The notes under the pieces were generated by a model. It was not told where the DNA came from, did no database searches, and worked only from the letters and a program-made list of their open reading frames with translations. The position numbers were made by a program, and so were the translations under genes. Shown here in pieces: positions 1 to 12,187 of a DNA stretch of 64,000 bases. Source of the DNA: Lasioglossum baleicum (taxonomy: Eukaryota; Arthropoda; Insecta; Hymenoptera; Halictidae); NCBI RefSeq assembly GCF_051020765.1, contig NW_027469329.1, forward strand, positions 62,001 through 126,000. Reading direction: 5' to 3'. Positions within the stretch are counted from its first letter, which is position 1. Every line of letters begins with the position of its first letter.

Positions 1-672
1 CGCATAACGCATAACGCATAACGCATAACGCATAACGCATAACGCATAACGCATAACGCATAACGCCTAACGCATAACGCATAACGCATAACGCATAACC
101 CATAACGCATAACGCATAACCCATAACGAATAACGCATAACGCTCAATGGAAAAGTCATAACGCATAACGCTCAATGAAAAAGTCATAATGCTTAACGCA
201 TAACGCATAACGCATAACGCATAACGCATAACGCATAACGCATAACGCATAACGCATAACGCATAACGCATAACGCATAACGCACATCGCACATCGCATA
301 ACGCATAACGCATAACGCATAACGCATAACGCATAACGAATAACGCATAACGCATAACGCATAACGCATAACGCATAACGCATAACGCGTAACGCGTAAC
401 GCATAACGCGTAACGCATAACGCATAACGCATAACGCATAACGCATAACGCATAACGCATAACGCATAACGCATAACGCATAACGCATAACGCATAACGC
501 ATAACGCATAACGCATAACGCATAACGCATAACGCATAACGCATAACGCATAACGCATAACGCATAACGCATAACGCATAACGCATAACGCATAACGCAT
601 AACGCATAACGCATAACGCATAACGCGTAACGCATAACGCGTAACGCATAACGCATAACGCATAACGCATAA
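1..672 (+). repeat. Leading partial HOR block
   Basis: The block begins inside a canonical run. It holds CGCCTAA at 64, CCCATAA at 99 and 120, CGAATAA at 127, the double element at 141-196, twin CGCACAT units at 281 and 288, CGAATAA near 337, CGCGTAA at 386, 393 and 407, a canonical run at about 414-623, and two more CGCGTAA at 624 and 638 before the first anchor. No gene is seen. Confidence 0.85.
141..196 (+). repeat. Double A-rich element, first of about 54 copies
   Basis: Eight units: CGCTCAA, TGGAAAA, GTCATAA, a canonical unit, CGCTCAA, TGAAAAA, GTCATAA, TGCTTAA. The two boxes TCAATGGAAAAGTC and TCAATGAAAAAGTC depart from the consensus by up to three bases per unit yet stay in exact 7-base register. 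Most copies are preceded by CCCATAA, two canonical units, CCCATAA, CGAATAA and one canonical unit. Starts: 141, 904, 3172, 4572, 5965, 7288, 8597, 11404, 12412, 14022, 16430, 18096, 18950, 19720, 20406, 21729, 22394, 23436, 24122, 25151, 26782, 28133, 29449, 30765, 31745, 32753, 33418, 34111, 34377, 35553, 36148, 36680, 37709, 38409, 39193, 39550, 40390, 40922, 41951, 42658, 43414, 43778, 44331, 47299, 48293, 48874, 50694, 51779, 52913, 54019, 55335, 56833, 58352 and 63259. A protein-binding box is possible but only inferred. Confidence 0.9.
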
Positions 673-700
673 CGCATGACACATTACTCATAACGCATTA
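673..700 (+). repeat. Anchor module, first of 77 copies
   Basis: Four consecutive variant units: CGCATGA, then CACATTA, then CTCATAA, then CGCATTA. On the - strand these give stops in all three frames (complements of TTA at offset 11, TCA at offset 15 and TTA at offset 25 of the module). Copies start at 673, 1394, 1947, 2283, 2934, 4306, 5412, 5727, 7022, 8366, 9101, 10032, 11131, 12188, 12909, 13763, 16206, 16948, 17844, 18684, 19496, 20154, 21477, 22142, 23192, 23877, 24913, 25830, 26075, 26544, 27258, 27510, 27923, 28623, 30520, 32508, 33166, 33866, 34713, 34930, 35091, 35315, 37464, 38157, 41706, 42406, 44877, 45052, 45955, 46389, 47047, 47656, 47838, 48020, 49357, 49791, 50449, 51072, 51254, 51436, 52129, 52269, 52640, 53746, 54628, 55104, 56126, 56595, 57939, 59003, 59920, 60704, 61411, 62160, 62496, 63014 and 63763. 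Variants: second unit TACATTA at 55104 and 56595; fourth unit AGCATTA at 25830 and 26544, and CGCACTA at 27923. Role unknown. Confidence 0.93.
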
Positions 701-1372
701 CGCATAACGCATAACGCATAACGGATAACGCATAATGCATAACGCATAACGCTTAACGCATGACGCATATCGCATAACGCATAACGCATAACGCATAACG
801 GATAACGCATAACGCATAATGCATAACTCATAACGCATAACGCATAACGCATAACGCATAACCCATAACGCATAACGCATAACCCATAACGAATAACGCA
901 TAACGCTCAATGGAAAAGTCATAACGCATAACGCTCAATGAAAAAGTCATAATGCTTAACGCATAACGCATAACGCATAACGCATAACGCATAACGCATA
1001 ACGCATAACGCATAACGCATAACGCATAACGCATAACGCATAACGCATAACGCATAACGCATAACGCATAACGCATAACGCATAACGCATAACGCACATC
1101 GCATAACGCATAACGCATAACGCATAACGCATAACGCATAACGAATAACGCATAACGCATAACGCATAACGCATAACGCATAACGCATAACGCGTAACGC
1201 ATAACGCGTAACACATAACGCATAACGCATAACGCATAACGCATAACGCATATCGCATAACGCATAACGCATAACGCATAACGCATAACGCACAACGCAT
1301 AACGCATAACGCATAACGAATAACGCATAACGCATGACGCATAACGGATAACCCATAACGCATAACGCATAA

Positions 1373-1386
1373 AGCATAGTCCATAA
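1373..1386 (+). repeat. Marker pair AGCATAG-TCCATAA, first copy
   Basis: Two adjacent units with changes at their junction. The pair usually lies 21 bases before an anchor: 1373, 1926, 9080, 12888, 16927, 28602, 46368, 47635, 49770, 51051, 52108, 60683, 62139 and 62475. It also occurs without an adjacent anchor at 54516, 56014 and 58898. It is usually preceded by CGCATGA, a canonical unit, CGGATAA, CCCATAA and two canonical units. Confidence 0.85.
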
Positions 1387-1393
1387 CGCATAA

Positions 1394-1540
1394 CGCATGA
1401 CACATTACTCATAACGCATTACGCATAACGCATAACGCATAATGCATAACGCATTACGCATAACGCATAACGCTCAATGAAAAAGTCATAACGCATAACG
1501 CATATCGCATAACCCGTAAAGCACAACGCATAACACATAA
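1394..1540 (+). repeat. Anchor followed by a single A-rich box, first of 16 copies
   Basis: Here the anchor is followed by three canonical units, TGCATAA, CGCATTA, two canonical units, CGCTCAA, TGAAAAA and GTCATAA. Copies at 1394, 1947, 9101, 12909, 16948 and 28623 continue with CGCATAT, CCCGTAA and AGCACAA as in the single-box module. Copies at 46389, 49791, 62160 and 62496 instead enter a canonical run, and those at 47838, 51254 and 52269 enter through CGGATAA. Some copies have a second TGCATAA (46389, 49791) or a repeated TGCATAA-CGCATTA step (62160, 62496). TGCATAA plus CGCATTA forms an inverted repeat with arms TAATGC and GCATTA around a 5-base spacer, at 1440-1456 in this copy. Confidence 0.88.
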
Positions 1541-2282
1541 CGCATAACGCATAACGCATAACGCATAACGCATAACGCATAACGCATAACGCATAACGCA
1601 TAACGCATAACGCATAACGCATAACGCATAACGCATAACGCATAACGCATAACGCATAACGCATAACGCATAACGCATAACGCATAACGCATAACGCATA
1701 ACGCATAACGCATAACGCATAACGCATAACGCATAACGCATAACGCATAACGCATAACGCATAACGCATAACGCATAACGCATAACGCATAACGCATAAC
1801 GCATAACGCATAACGCATAACGCATAACGCATAACGCATAACGCATAACGCATAACGCATAACGCATAACGCATAACGCATAACGCATGACGCATAACGG
1901 ATAACCCATAACGCATAACGCATAAAGCATAGTCCATAACGCATAACGCATGACACATTACTCATAACGCATTACGCATAACGCATAACGCATAATGCAT
2001 AACGCATTACGCATAACGCATAACGCTCAATGAAAAAGTCATAACGCATAACGCATATCGCATAACCCGTAAAGCACAACGCATAACACATAACGCATAA
2101 CGCATAACGCATAACGCATAACGCATAACGCATAACGCATAACGCATTACGCATGACGCATGACGCATAACGCATAACGCATAACGCATAACGCATAACG
2201 CATAACGCATAACGCATAACGCATAACGCATAACGCATAACGCATAAAGCATAACGCTTAACGAATAACGCATAACGCATAA

Positions 2283-2933
2283 CGCATGACACATTACTCA
2301 TAACGCATTACGCATAACGCATAACGCATAACGGATAACGCATAATGCATAACGCATAACGCTTAACGCATGACGCATATCGCATAACGCATAACGCATA
2401 ACGCATAACGCATAACGCATAACGCATAACGCATAACGAATAACGCATAACGCATAACGCATAACGCGTAACGCATAACGCATAACGCATAACGCATAAC
2501 GCATAACGCATAACGCATAACGCATAACGCATAACGCATAACGCATAACGCATAACGCATAACGCATATCGCATAACGCATAACGTTCAATGAAAAAGTC
2601 ATAACGCATAACGCATATCGCATAACCCGTAAAGCACAACGCATAACACATAACGCATAACGCATAACACATAACGCATAACGCATAACGTATAACGCTT
2701 AACGCATAACGCATAACACATAACGCATAACGCATAACGCATAACGCATAACGCATAACGCATAACGCATAACGCATAACGCGTAACGCGTAACGCATAA
2801 CGCATAACGCTTAACGCATAACGCATAACGCATAACGCATAACGCATAACGCATAACGCATAACGCATAACGCATAACGCATAACGCATAACGCATAACG
2901 CATAACGCATAACGCATAACGCATAACGCATAA
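2283..2933 (+). repeat. HOR block with a single-box module
   Basis: The anchor at 2283 is followed by the usual CGGATAA, TGCATAA and CGCTTAA markers and canonical runs, then a full single-box module at 2563-2723 and a CGCGTAA pair near 2780. No gene is seen. Confidence 0.82.
2563..2723 (+). repeat. Single-box module, first of 17 full copies
   Basis: Order: CGCATAT, two canonical units, CGTTCAA (or CGTGCAA), TGAAAAA, GTCATAA, canonical, CGCATAT, canonical, CCCGTAA, AGCACAA, canonical, CACATAA, usually two canonical, CACATAA, two or three canonical, CGTATAA, CGCTTAA, two canonical, usually CACATAA. The box unit starts at 2584, 4026, 6819, 7862, 14491, 20868, 22856, 24598, 25578, 26299, 27027, 29876, 32172, 37135, 41377, 48482 and 53389. 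The form CGTGCAA occurs at 14491, 20868, 22856, 29876, 32172, 37135 and 41377; the other ten are CGTTCAA. Partial copies without the box lie near 5118-5200, 23660-23700 and 33615-33675. The shared A-rich core links it to the double element. Confidence 0.9.
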
Positions 2934-5726
2934 CGCATGACACATTACTCATAACGCATTACGCATAACGCATAACGCATAACGGATAACGCATAATGCA
3001 TAACGCATAACGCTTAACGCATGACGCATATCGCATAACGCATAACGCATAACGCATAACGCATAACGGATAACGCATAACGCATAATGCATAACGCATA
3101 ACGCATAACGCATAACGCATAACGCATAACCCATAACGCATAACGCATAACCCATAACGAATAACGCATAACGCTCAATGGAAAAGTCATAACGCTTAAC
3201 GCTCAATGAAAAAGTCATAATGCTTAACGCATAACGCATAACGCATAACGCATAACGCATAACGCATAACGCATAACGCATAACGCATAACGCATAACGC
3301 ATAACGCATAACGCATAACGCATAACGCATAACGCATAACGCACATCGCATAACGCATAACGCATAACGCATAACTCATAACGCATAACGCATAACGCAT
3401 AACGCATAACGCATAACGCATAACGCATAACGCATAACGCATAACGCATAACGCATAACGCATAACGCATAACGCATAACGCATAACGCATAACGCATAA
3501 CGCATAACGCATAACGCATAACGCATAACGCATAACGCATAACGCATAACGCATAACGCATAACGCATAACGCATAACGCATAACGCATAACGCATAACG
3601 CATAACGCATAACGCATAACGCATAACGCATAACGCATAACGCATAACGCATAACGCATAACGCATAACGCATAACGCATAACGCATAACGCATAACGCA
3701 TAACGCATAACGCATAACGCATAACGCATAACGCATAACGCATAACGCATAACGCATAACGCATAACGCATAACGCATAACGCATAACGCATAACGCATA
3801 ACGCATAACGCATAACGCATAACGCATAACGCATAACGCATAACGCATAACGCATAACGCATAACGCATAACGCATAACGCATAACGCATAACGCATAAC
3901 GCATAACGCATAACGCATAACGCATAACGCATAACGCATAACACATAACGCATAACGCATAACGCATAACGCATAACGCATAACGCATAACGCATAACGC
4001 ATAACGCATATCGCATAACGCATAACGTTCAATGAAAAAGTCATAAAGCATAACGCATATCGCATAACCCGTAAAGCACAACGCATAACACATAACGCAT
4101 AACGCATAACACATAACGCATAACGCATAACGTATAACGCTTAACGCATAACGCATAACACATAACGCATAACGCATAACGCATAACGCATAACGCATAA
4201 CGCATAACGCATAACGCATAACGCGTAACGCGTAACGCATAACGCATAACGCATAACGCATAACGCATAACGCATAACGCATAACGCATAACGCATAACG
4301 CATAACGCATGACACATTACTCATAACGCATTACGCATAACGCATAACGCATAACGGATAACGCATAATGCATAACGTATAACGCTTAACGCATAACGGA
4401 TAACGCATAACGCATAATGCATAACGCATAACGCATAACGCATAACGCATAACGCATAACGCATAACGGATAACGCATAACGCATAATGCATAACGCATA
4501 ACGCATAACGCATAACGCATAACGCATAACCCATAACGCATAACGCATAACCCATAACGAATAACGCATAACGCTCAATGGAAAAGTCATAACGCATAAC
4601 GCTCAATGAAAAAGTCATAATGCTTAACGCATAACGCATAACGCATAACGCATAACGCATAACGCATAACGCATAACGCATAACGCATAACGCATAACGC
4701 ATAACGCATAACGCATAACGCATAACGCATAACGCATAACGCATAACGCATAACGCATAACGCACATCGCATAACGCATAACGCATAACGCATAACGCAT
4801 AACGCATAACGCATAACGCATAACGCATAACGCATAACGAATAACGCATAACGCATAACGCATAACGCATAACGCATAACGCATAACGCGTAACGCATAA
4901 CGCGTAACGCATAACGCATAACGCATAACGCATAACGCATAACGCATATCGCATAACGCATAACGCATAACGCATAACGCATAACGCATAACGCATAACG
5001 CATAACGAATAACGCATAACGCATAACGCATAACGCATAACGCGTAACGCATAACGCGTAACGCATAACGCGTAACGCATAACGCATAACGCATAACGCA
5101 TAACGCATAACGCATAACGCATATCGCATAACCCGTAAAGCACAACGCATAACACATAACGCATAACGCATAACACATAACGCATAACGCATAACGTATA
5201 ACGCTTAACGCATAACGCATAACACATAACGCATAACGCATAACGCATAACGCATAACGCATAACGCATAACGCATAACGCGTAACGCGTAACGCATAAC
5301 GCATAACGCTTAACGCATAACGCATAACGCATAACGCATAACGCATAACGCATAACGCATAACGCATAACGCATAACGCATAACGCATAACGCATAACGC
5401 ATAACGCATAACGCATGACACATTACTCATAACGCATTACGCATAACGCATAACGCATAACGGATAACGCATAATGCATAACGCATAACGCTTAACGCAT
5501 GACGCATATCGCATAACGCATAACGCATAACGCATAACGCATAACGGATAACGCATAACGCATAATGCATAACGCATAACGCATAACGCATAACGCATAA
5601 CGCATAACGCATAACGCATAACGCTTAACGCATAACGCATAACGCATAACGCATAACGCATAACGCATAACGCATAACGCATAACGCATAACGCATAACG
5701 CATAACGCATAACGCATAACGCATAA
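2934..5726 (+). repeat. Segmental duplication, copy 1
   Basis: Anchors lie at 2934, 4306 and 5412, double elements at 3172 and 4572, and a single-box module at 4026. A perfect run of 80 units occupies 3382-3941, bounded by CTCATAA and CACATAA. The first part matches 5727 onward at an offset of 2,793 bp (399 units) and the later part at 2,716 bp (388 units), so 11 units differ. Near 5118-5200 a single-box module lacks its box but keeps CGCATAT, CCCGTAA and AGCACAA. No gene is seen. Confidence 0.82.
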
Positions 5727-8365
5727 CGCATGACACATTACTCATAACGCATTACGCATAACGCATAACGCATAACGGATAACGCATAATGCATAACGCA
5801 TAACGCTTAACGCATGACGCATATCGCATAACGCATAACGCATAACGCATAACGCATAACGGATAACGCATAACGCATAATGCATAACGCATAACGCATA
5901 ACGCATAACGCATAACGCATAACCCATAACGCATAACGCATAACCCATAACGAATAACGCATAACGCTCAATGGAAAAGTCATAACGCTTAACGCTCAAT
6001 GAAAAAGTCATAATGCTTAACGCATAACGCATAACGCATAACGCATAACGCATAACGCATAACGCATAACGCATAACGCATAACGCATAACGCATAACGC
6101 ATAACGCATAACGCATAACGCATAACGCACATCGCATAACGCATAACGCATAACGCATAACGCATAACTCATAACGCATAACGCATAACGCATAACGCAT
6201 AACGCATAACGCATAACGCATAACGCATAACGCATAACGCATAACGCATAACGCATAACGCATAACGCATAACGCATAACGCATAACGCATAACGCATAA
6301 CGCATAACGCATGACGCATAACGCATAACGCATAACGCATAACGCATAACGCATAACGCATAACGCATAACGCATAACGCATAACGCATAACGCATAACG
6401 CATAACGCATAACGCATAACGCATAACGCATAACGCATAACGCATAACGCATAACGCATAACGCATAACGCATAACGCATAACGCATAACGCATAACGCA
6501 TAACGCATAACGCATAACGCATAACGCATAACGCATAACGCATAACGCATAACGCATAACGCATAACGCATAACGCATAACGCATAACGCATAACGCATA
6601 ACGCATAACGCATAACGCATAACGCATAACGCATAACGCATAACGCATAACGCATAACGCATAACGCATAACGCATAACGCATAACGCATAACGCATAAC
6701 GCATAACGCATAACGCATAACGCATAACGCATAACACATAACGCATAACGCATAACGCATAACGCATAACGCATAACGCATAACGCATAACGCATAACGC
6801 ATATCGCATAACGCATAACGTTCAATGAAAAAGTCATAAAGCATAACGCATATCGCATAACCCGTAAAGCACAACGCATAACACATAACGCATAACGCAT
6901 AACACATAACGCATAACGCATAACGTATAACGCTTAACGCATAACGGATAACACATAACGCATTACGCATAACGCATAACGCATAACGCATAACGCATAA
7001 CGCATAACGCATAACGCATAACGCATGACACATTACTCATAACGCATTACGCATAACGCATAACGCATAACGGATAACGCATAATGCATAACGCATAACG
7101 CTTAACGCATAACGGATAACGCATAACGCATAATGCATAACGCATAACGCATAACGCATAACGCATAACGCATAACGCATAACGGATAACGCATAACGCA
7201 TAATGCATAACGCATAACGCATAACGCATAACGCATAACGCATAACCCATAACGCATAACGCATAACCCATAACGAATAACGCATAACGCTCAATGGAAA
7301 AGTCATAACGCATAACGCTCAATGAAAAAGTCATAATGCTTAACGCATAACGCATAACGCATAACGCATAACGCATAACGCATAACGCATAACGCATAAC
7401 GCATAACGCATAACGCATAACGCATAACGCATAACGCATAACGCATAACGCATAACGCACATCGCATAACGCATAACGCATAACGCATAACGCATAACGC
7501 ATAACGCATAACGCATAACGCATAACGAATAACGCATAACGCATAACGCATAACGCATAACGCATAACGCGTAACGCATAACGCGTAACGCATAACGCAT
7601 AACGCATAACGCATAACGCATAACGCATATCGCATAACGCATAACGCATAACGCATAACGCATAACGCATAACGCATAACGCATAACGAATAACGCATAA
7701 CGCATAACGCATAACGCATAACGCGTAACGCATAACGCGTAACGCATAACGCATAACGCATAACGCATAACGCATAACGCATAACGCATAACGCATAACG
7801 CATAACGCATAACGCATAACGCATAACGCATAACGCATAACGCATATCGCATAACGCATAACGTTCAATGAAAAAGTCATAACGCATAACGCATATCGCA
7901 TAACCCGTAAAGCACAACGCATAACACATAACGCATAACGCATAACACATAACGCATAACGCATAACGTATAACGCTTAACGCATAACGCATAACACATA
8001 ACGCATAACGCATAACGCATAACGCATAACGCATAACGCATAACGCATAACGCGTAACGCGTAACGCATAACGCATAACGCATAACGCATAACGCATAAC
8101 GCATAACGCATAACGCATAACGCATAACGCATAACGCATAACGCATAACGCATAACGCATAACGCATAACGCATAACGCATAACGCATAACGCATAACGC
8201 ATAACGCATAACGCATAACGCATAACGCATAACGCATAACGCATAACGCATAACGCATAACGCATAACGCATAACGCATAACGCATAACGCATAACGCAT
8301 AACGCATAACGCATAACGCGTAACGCATAACGCGTAACGCATAACGCATAACGCATAACGCATAA
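5727..8365 (+). repeat. Segmental duplication, copy 2
   Basis: Anchors lie at 5727 and 7022, double elements at 5965 and 7288, and single-box modules at 6819 and 7862. The 80-unit run of copy 1 is present at 6175-6734 with one private change, CGCATGA at 6308, leaving 60 perfect units at 6315-6734. Unlike copy 1, the module at 7862 is complete. No gene is seen. Confidence 0.82.
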
Positions 8366-11130
8366 CGCATGACACATTACTCATAACGCATTACGCATAA
8401 CGCATAACGCATAACGGATAACGCATAATGCATAACGCATAACGCTTAACGCATGACGCATATCGCATAACGCATAACGCATAACGCATAACGGATAACG
8501 CATAACGCATAATGCATAACGCATAACGCATAACGCATAACGCATAACGCATAACCCATAACGCATAACGCATAACCCATAACGAATAACGCATAACGCT
8601 CAATGGAAAAGTCATAACGCATAACGCTCAATGAAAAAGTCATAATGCTTAACGCATAACGCATAACGCATAACGCATAACGCATAACGCATAACGCATA
8701 ACGCATAACGCATAACGCATAACGCATAACGCATAACGCATAACGCATAACGCATAACGCATAACGAATAACGCATAACGCATAACGCATAACGCACATC
8801 GCATAACGCATAACGCATAACGCATAACGCATAACGCATAACGAATAACGCATAACGCATAACGCATAACGCATAACGCATAACGCATAACGCGTAACGC
8901 ATAACGCGTAACACGTAACGTATAACGCATAACGCATAACGCATAACGCATATCGCATAACGCATAACGCATAACGCATAACGCATAACGCATAACGCAT
9001 AACGCATAACGCATAACGCATAACGAATAACGCATAACGCATGACGCATAACGGATAACCCATAACGCATAACGCATAAAGCATAGTCCATAACGCATAA
9101 CGCATGACACATTACTCATAACGCATTACGCATAACGCATAACGCATAATGCATAACGCATTACGCATAACGCATAACGCTCAATGAAAAAGTCATAACG
9201 CATAACGCATATCGCATAACCCGTAAAGCACAACGCATAACACATAACGCATAACGCATAACGCATAACGCATAACGCATAACGCATAACGCATAACGCA
9301 TAACGCATAACGCATAACGCATAACGCATAACGCATAACGCATAACGCATAACGCATAACGCATAACGCATAACGCATAACGCATAACGCATAACGCATA
9401 ACGCATAACGCATAACGCATAACGCATAACGCATAACGCATAACGCATAACGCATAACGCATAACGCATAACGCATAACGCATAACGCATAACGCATAAC
9501 GCATAACGCATAACGCATAACGCATAACGCATAACGCATAACGCATAACGCATAACGCATAACGCATAACGCATAACGCATAACGCATAACGCATAACGC
9601 ATAACGCATAACCCATAACGCATAACGCATAACGCATAACGCATAACGCATAACGCATAACGCATAACGCATAACGCATAACGCATAACGCATAACGCAT
9701 AACGCATAACGCATAACGCATAACGCATAACGCATAACGCATAACGCATAACGCATAACGCATAACGCATAACGCATAACGCATAACGCATAACGCGTAA
9801 CGCGTAACGCGTAACGCATAACGGATAACGCATAACGCATAACGCATAACGCATAACGCATAACGCATAACGCATAACGCATAACGCATAACGCATAACG
9901 CATAACGCATAACGCATTACGCATGACGCATGACGCATAACGCATAACGCATAACGCATAACGCATAACGCATAACGCATAACGCATAACGCATAAAGCA
10001 TAACGCTTAACGAATAACGCATAACGCATAACGCATGACACATTACTCATAACGCATTACGCATAACGCATAACGCATAACGGATAACGCATAACGCATA
10101 ACGCATAACGCATAACGCATAACGCATAACGCATAACGCATAACGCATAACGCATAACGCATAACGCATAACGCATAACGCATAACGCATAACGCATAAC
10201 GCATAACGCATAACGCATAACGCATAACGCATAACGCATAACGCATAACGCATAACGCATAACGCATAACGCATAACGCATAACGCATAACGCATAACGC
10301 ATAACGCATAACGCATAACGCATAACGCATAACGCATAACGCATAACGCATAACGCATAACGCATAACGCATAACGCATAACGCATAACGCATAACGCAT
10401 AACGCATAACGCATAACGCATAACGCATAACGCATGACGCATGACGCATAACGCATAACGCATATCGCATAACGCATAACGCATAACGCATAACGCATAA
10501 CGCATAACGCATAACGCATAACGCATAACGCATAACGCATAACGCATAACGCATAACGCATAACGCATAACGCATAACGCATAACGCATAACGCATAACG
10601 CATAACGCATAACGCATAACGCATAACGCATAACGCATAACGCATAACGCATAACGCATAACGCATAACGCATAACGCATAACGCATAACGCATAACGCA
10701 TAACGCATAACGCATAACGCATAACGCATAACGCATAACGCATAACGCATAACGCATAACGCATAACGCATAACGCATAACGCATAACGCATAACGCATA
10801 ACGCATAACGCATAACGCATAACGCATAACGCATAACGCATAACGCATAACGCATAACGCATAACGCATAACGCATAACGCGTAACGCGTAACGCGTAAC
10901 GCATAACGGATAACGCATAACGCATAACGCATAACGCATAACGCATAACGCATAACGCATAACGCATAACGCATAACGCATAACGCATAACGCATAACGC
11001 ATAACGCATTACGCATGACGCATGACGCATAACGCATAACGCATAACGCATAACGCATAACGCATAACGCATAACGCATAACGCATAACGCATAAAGCAT
11101 AACGCTTAACGAATAACGCATAACGCATAA
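8366..11130 (+). repeat. Composite block, copy 2, with long canonical runs
   Basis: Anchors lie at 8366, 9101 (anchor-plus-box) and 10032. Perfect runs fill 9248-9611 (52 units), 9619-9793 (25), 10088-10430 (49) and 10466-10878 (59). Triple CGCGTAA followed by CGGATAA near 9794 and 10879, then CGCATTA and two CGCATGA, then AGCATAA, CGCTTAA and CGAATAA, lead into the anchors at 10032 and 11131. No gene is seen. Confidence 0.82.
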
Positions 11131-12187
11131 CGCATGACACATTACTCATAACGCATTACGCATAACGCATAACGCATAACGGATAACGCATAATGCATAA
11201 CGCATAACGCTTAACGCATGACGCATATCGCATAACGCATAACGCATAACGCATAACGCATAACGGATAACGCATAACGCATAACGCATAACGCATAACG
11301 CATAACGCATAACGCATAACGCATAACGCCTAACGCATAACGCATAACGCATAACGCATAACCCATAACGCATAACGCATAACCCATAACGAATAACGCA
11401 TAACGCTCAATGGAAAAGTCATAACGCATAACGCTCAATGAAAAAGTCATAATGCTTAACGCATAACGCATAACGCATAACGCATAACGCATAACGCATA
11501 ACGCATAACGCATAACGCATAACGCATAACGCATAACGCATAACGCATAACGCATAACGCATAACGCACATCGCACATCGCATAACGCATAACGCATAAC
11601 GCATAACGCATAACGCATAACGAATAACGCATAACGCATAACGCATAACGCATAACGCATAACGCATAACGCGTAACGCGTAACGCATAACGCGTAACGC
11701 ATAACGCATAACGCATAACGCATAACGCATAACGCATAACGCATAACGCATAACGCATAACGCATAACGCATAACGCATAACGCATAACGCATAACGCAT
11801 AACGCACATCGCACATCGCATAACGCATAACGCATAACGCATAACGCATAACGCATAACGAATAACGCATAACGCATAACGCATAACGCATAACGCATAA
11901 CGCATAACGCGTAACGCGTAACGCATAACGCGTAACGCATAACGCATAACGCATAACGCATAACGCATAACGCATAACGCATAACGCATAACGCATAACG
12001 CATAACGCATAACGCATAACGCATAACGCATAACGCATAACGCATAACGCATAACGCATAACGCATAACGCATAACGCATAACGCATAACGCATAACGCA
12101 TAACGCATAACGCATAACGCATAACGCATAACGCATAACGCGTAACGCATAACGCGTAACGCATAACGCATAACGCATAACGCATAA
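11131..12187 (+). repeat. HOR block with a 238-bp internal duplication
   Basis: A double element lies at 11404. Twin CGCACAT units at 11565 and again at 11803 are each followed by CGAATAA and by CGCGTAA, CGCGTAA, a canonical unit and CGCGTAA. The two sets are exactly 34 units apart, a local tandem duplication. Mostly canonical sequence follows to the anchor at 12188. No gene is seen. Confidence 0.8.

Larger units (their letters stand above)
673..2282 (+). repeat. Composite block: anchor, then two anchor-plus-box modules
   Basis: The anchor at 673 opens a 721-bp block with a double element at 904. Anchors at 1394 and 1947 are the anchor-plus-box type. A perfect run of 49 units fills 1541-1883. 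The pattern (an anchor, about 700-742 bp, then an anchor-plus-box) recurs at 8366, 12188, 16206 and 27923. No gene is seen. Confidence 0.85.

Noticed and set aside
141..196. A-rich double element as an inserted mobile element remnant
   Set aside because: It has no terminal inverted repeats or target duplications, and it keeps exact 7-base register with the array. It is better explained as strongly diverged units amplified as part of a module.
1440..1456. Inverted repeat TAATGC/GCATTA as a transcription terminator
   Set aside because: The stem is six base pairs, AT-rich and not followed by a T tract on the + strand. It has no upstream gene.
2689..2702. CGTATAA followed by CGCTTAA as a promoter -10 or TATA-like site
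   Set aside because: TATAA arises from one substitution in the repeat, there is no paired -35 or initiator, and no gene lies downstream on either strand.
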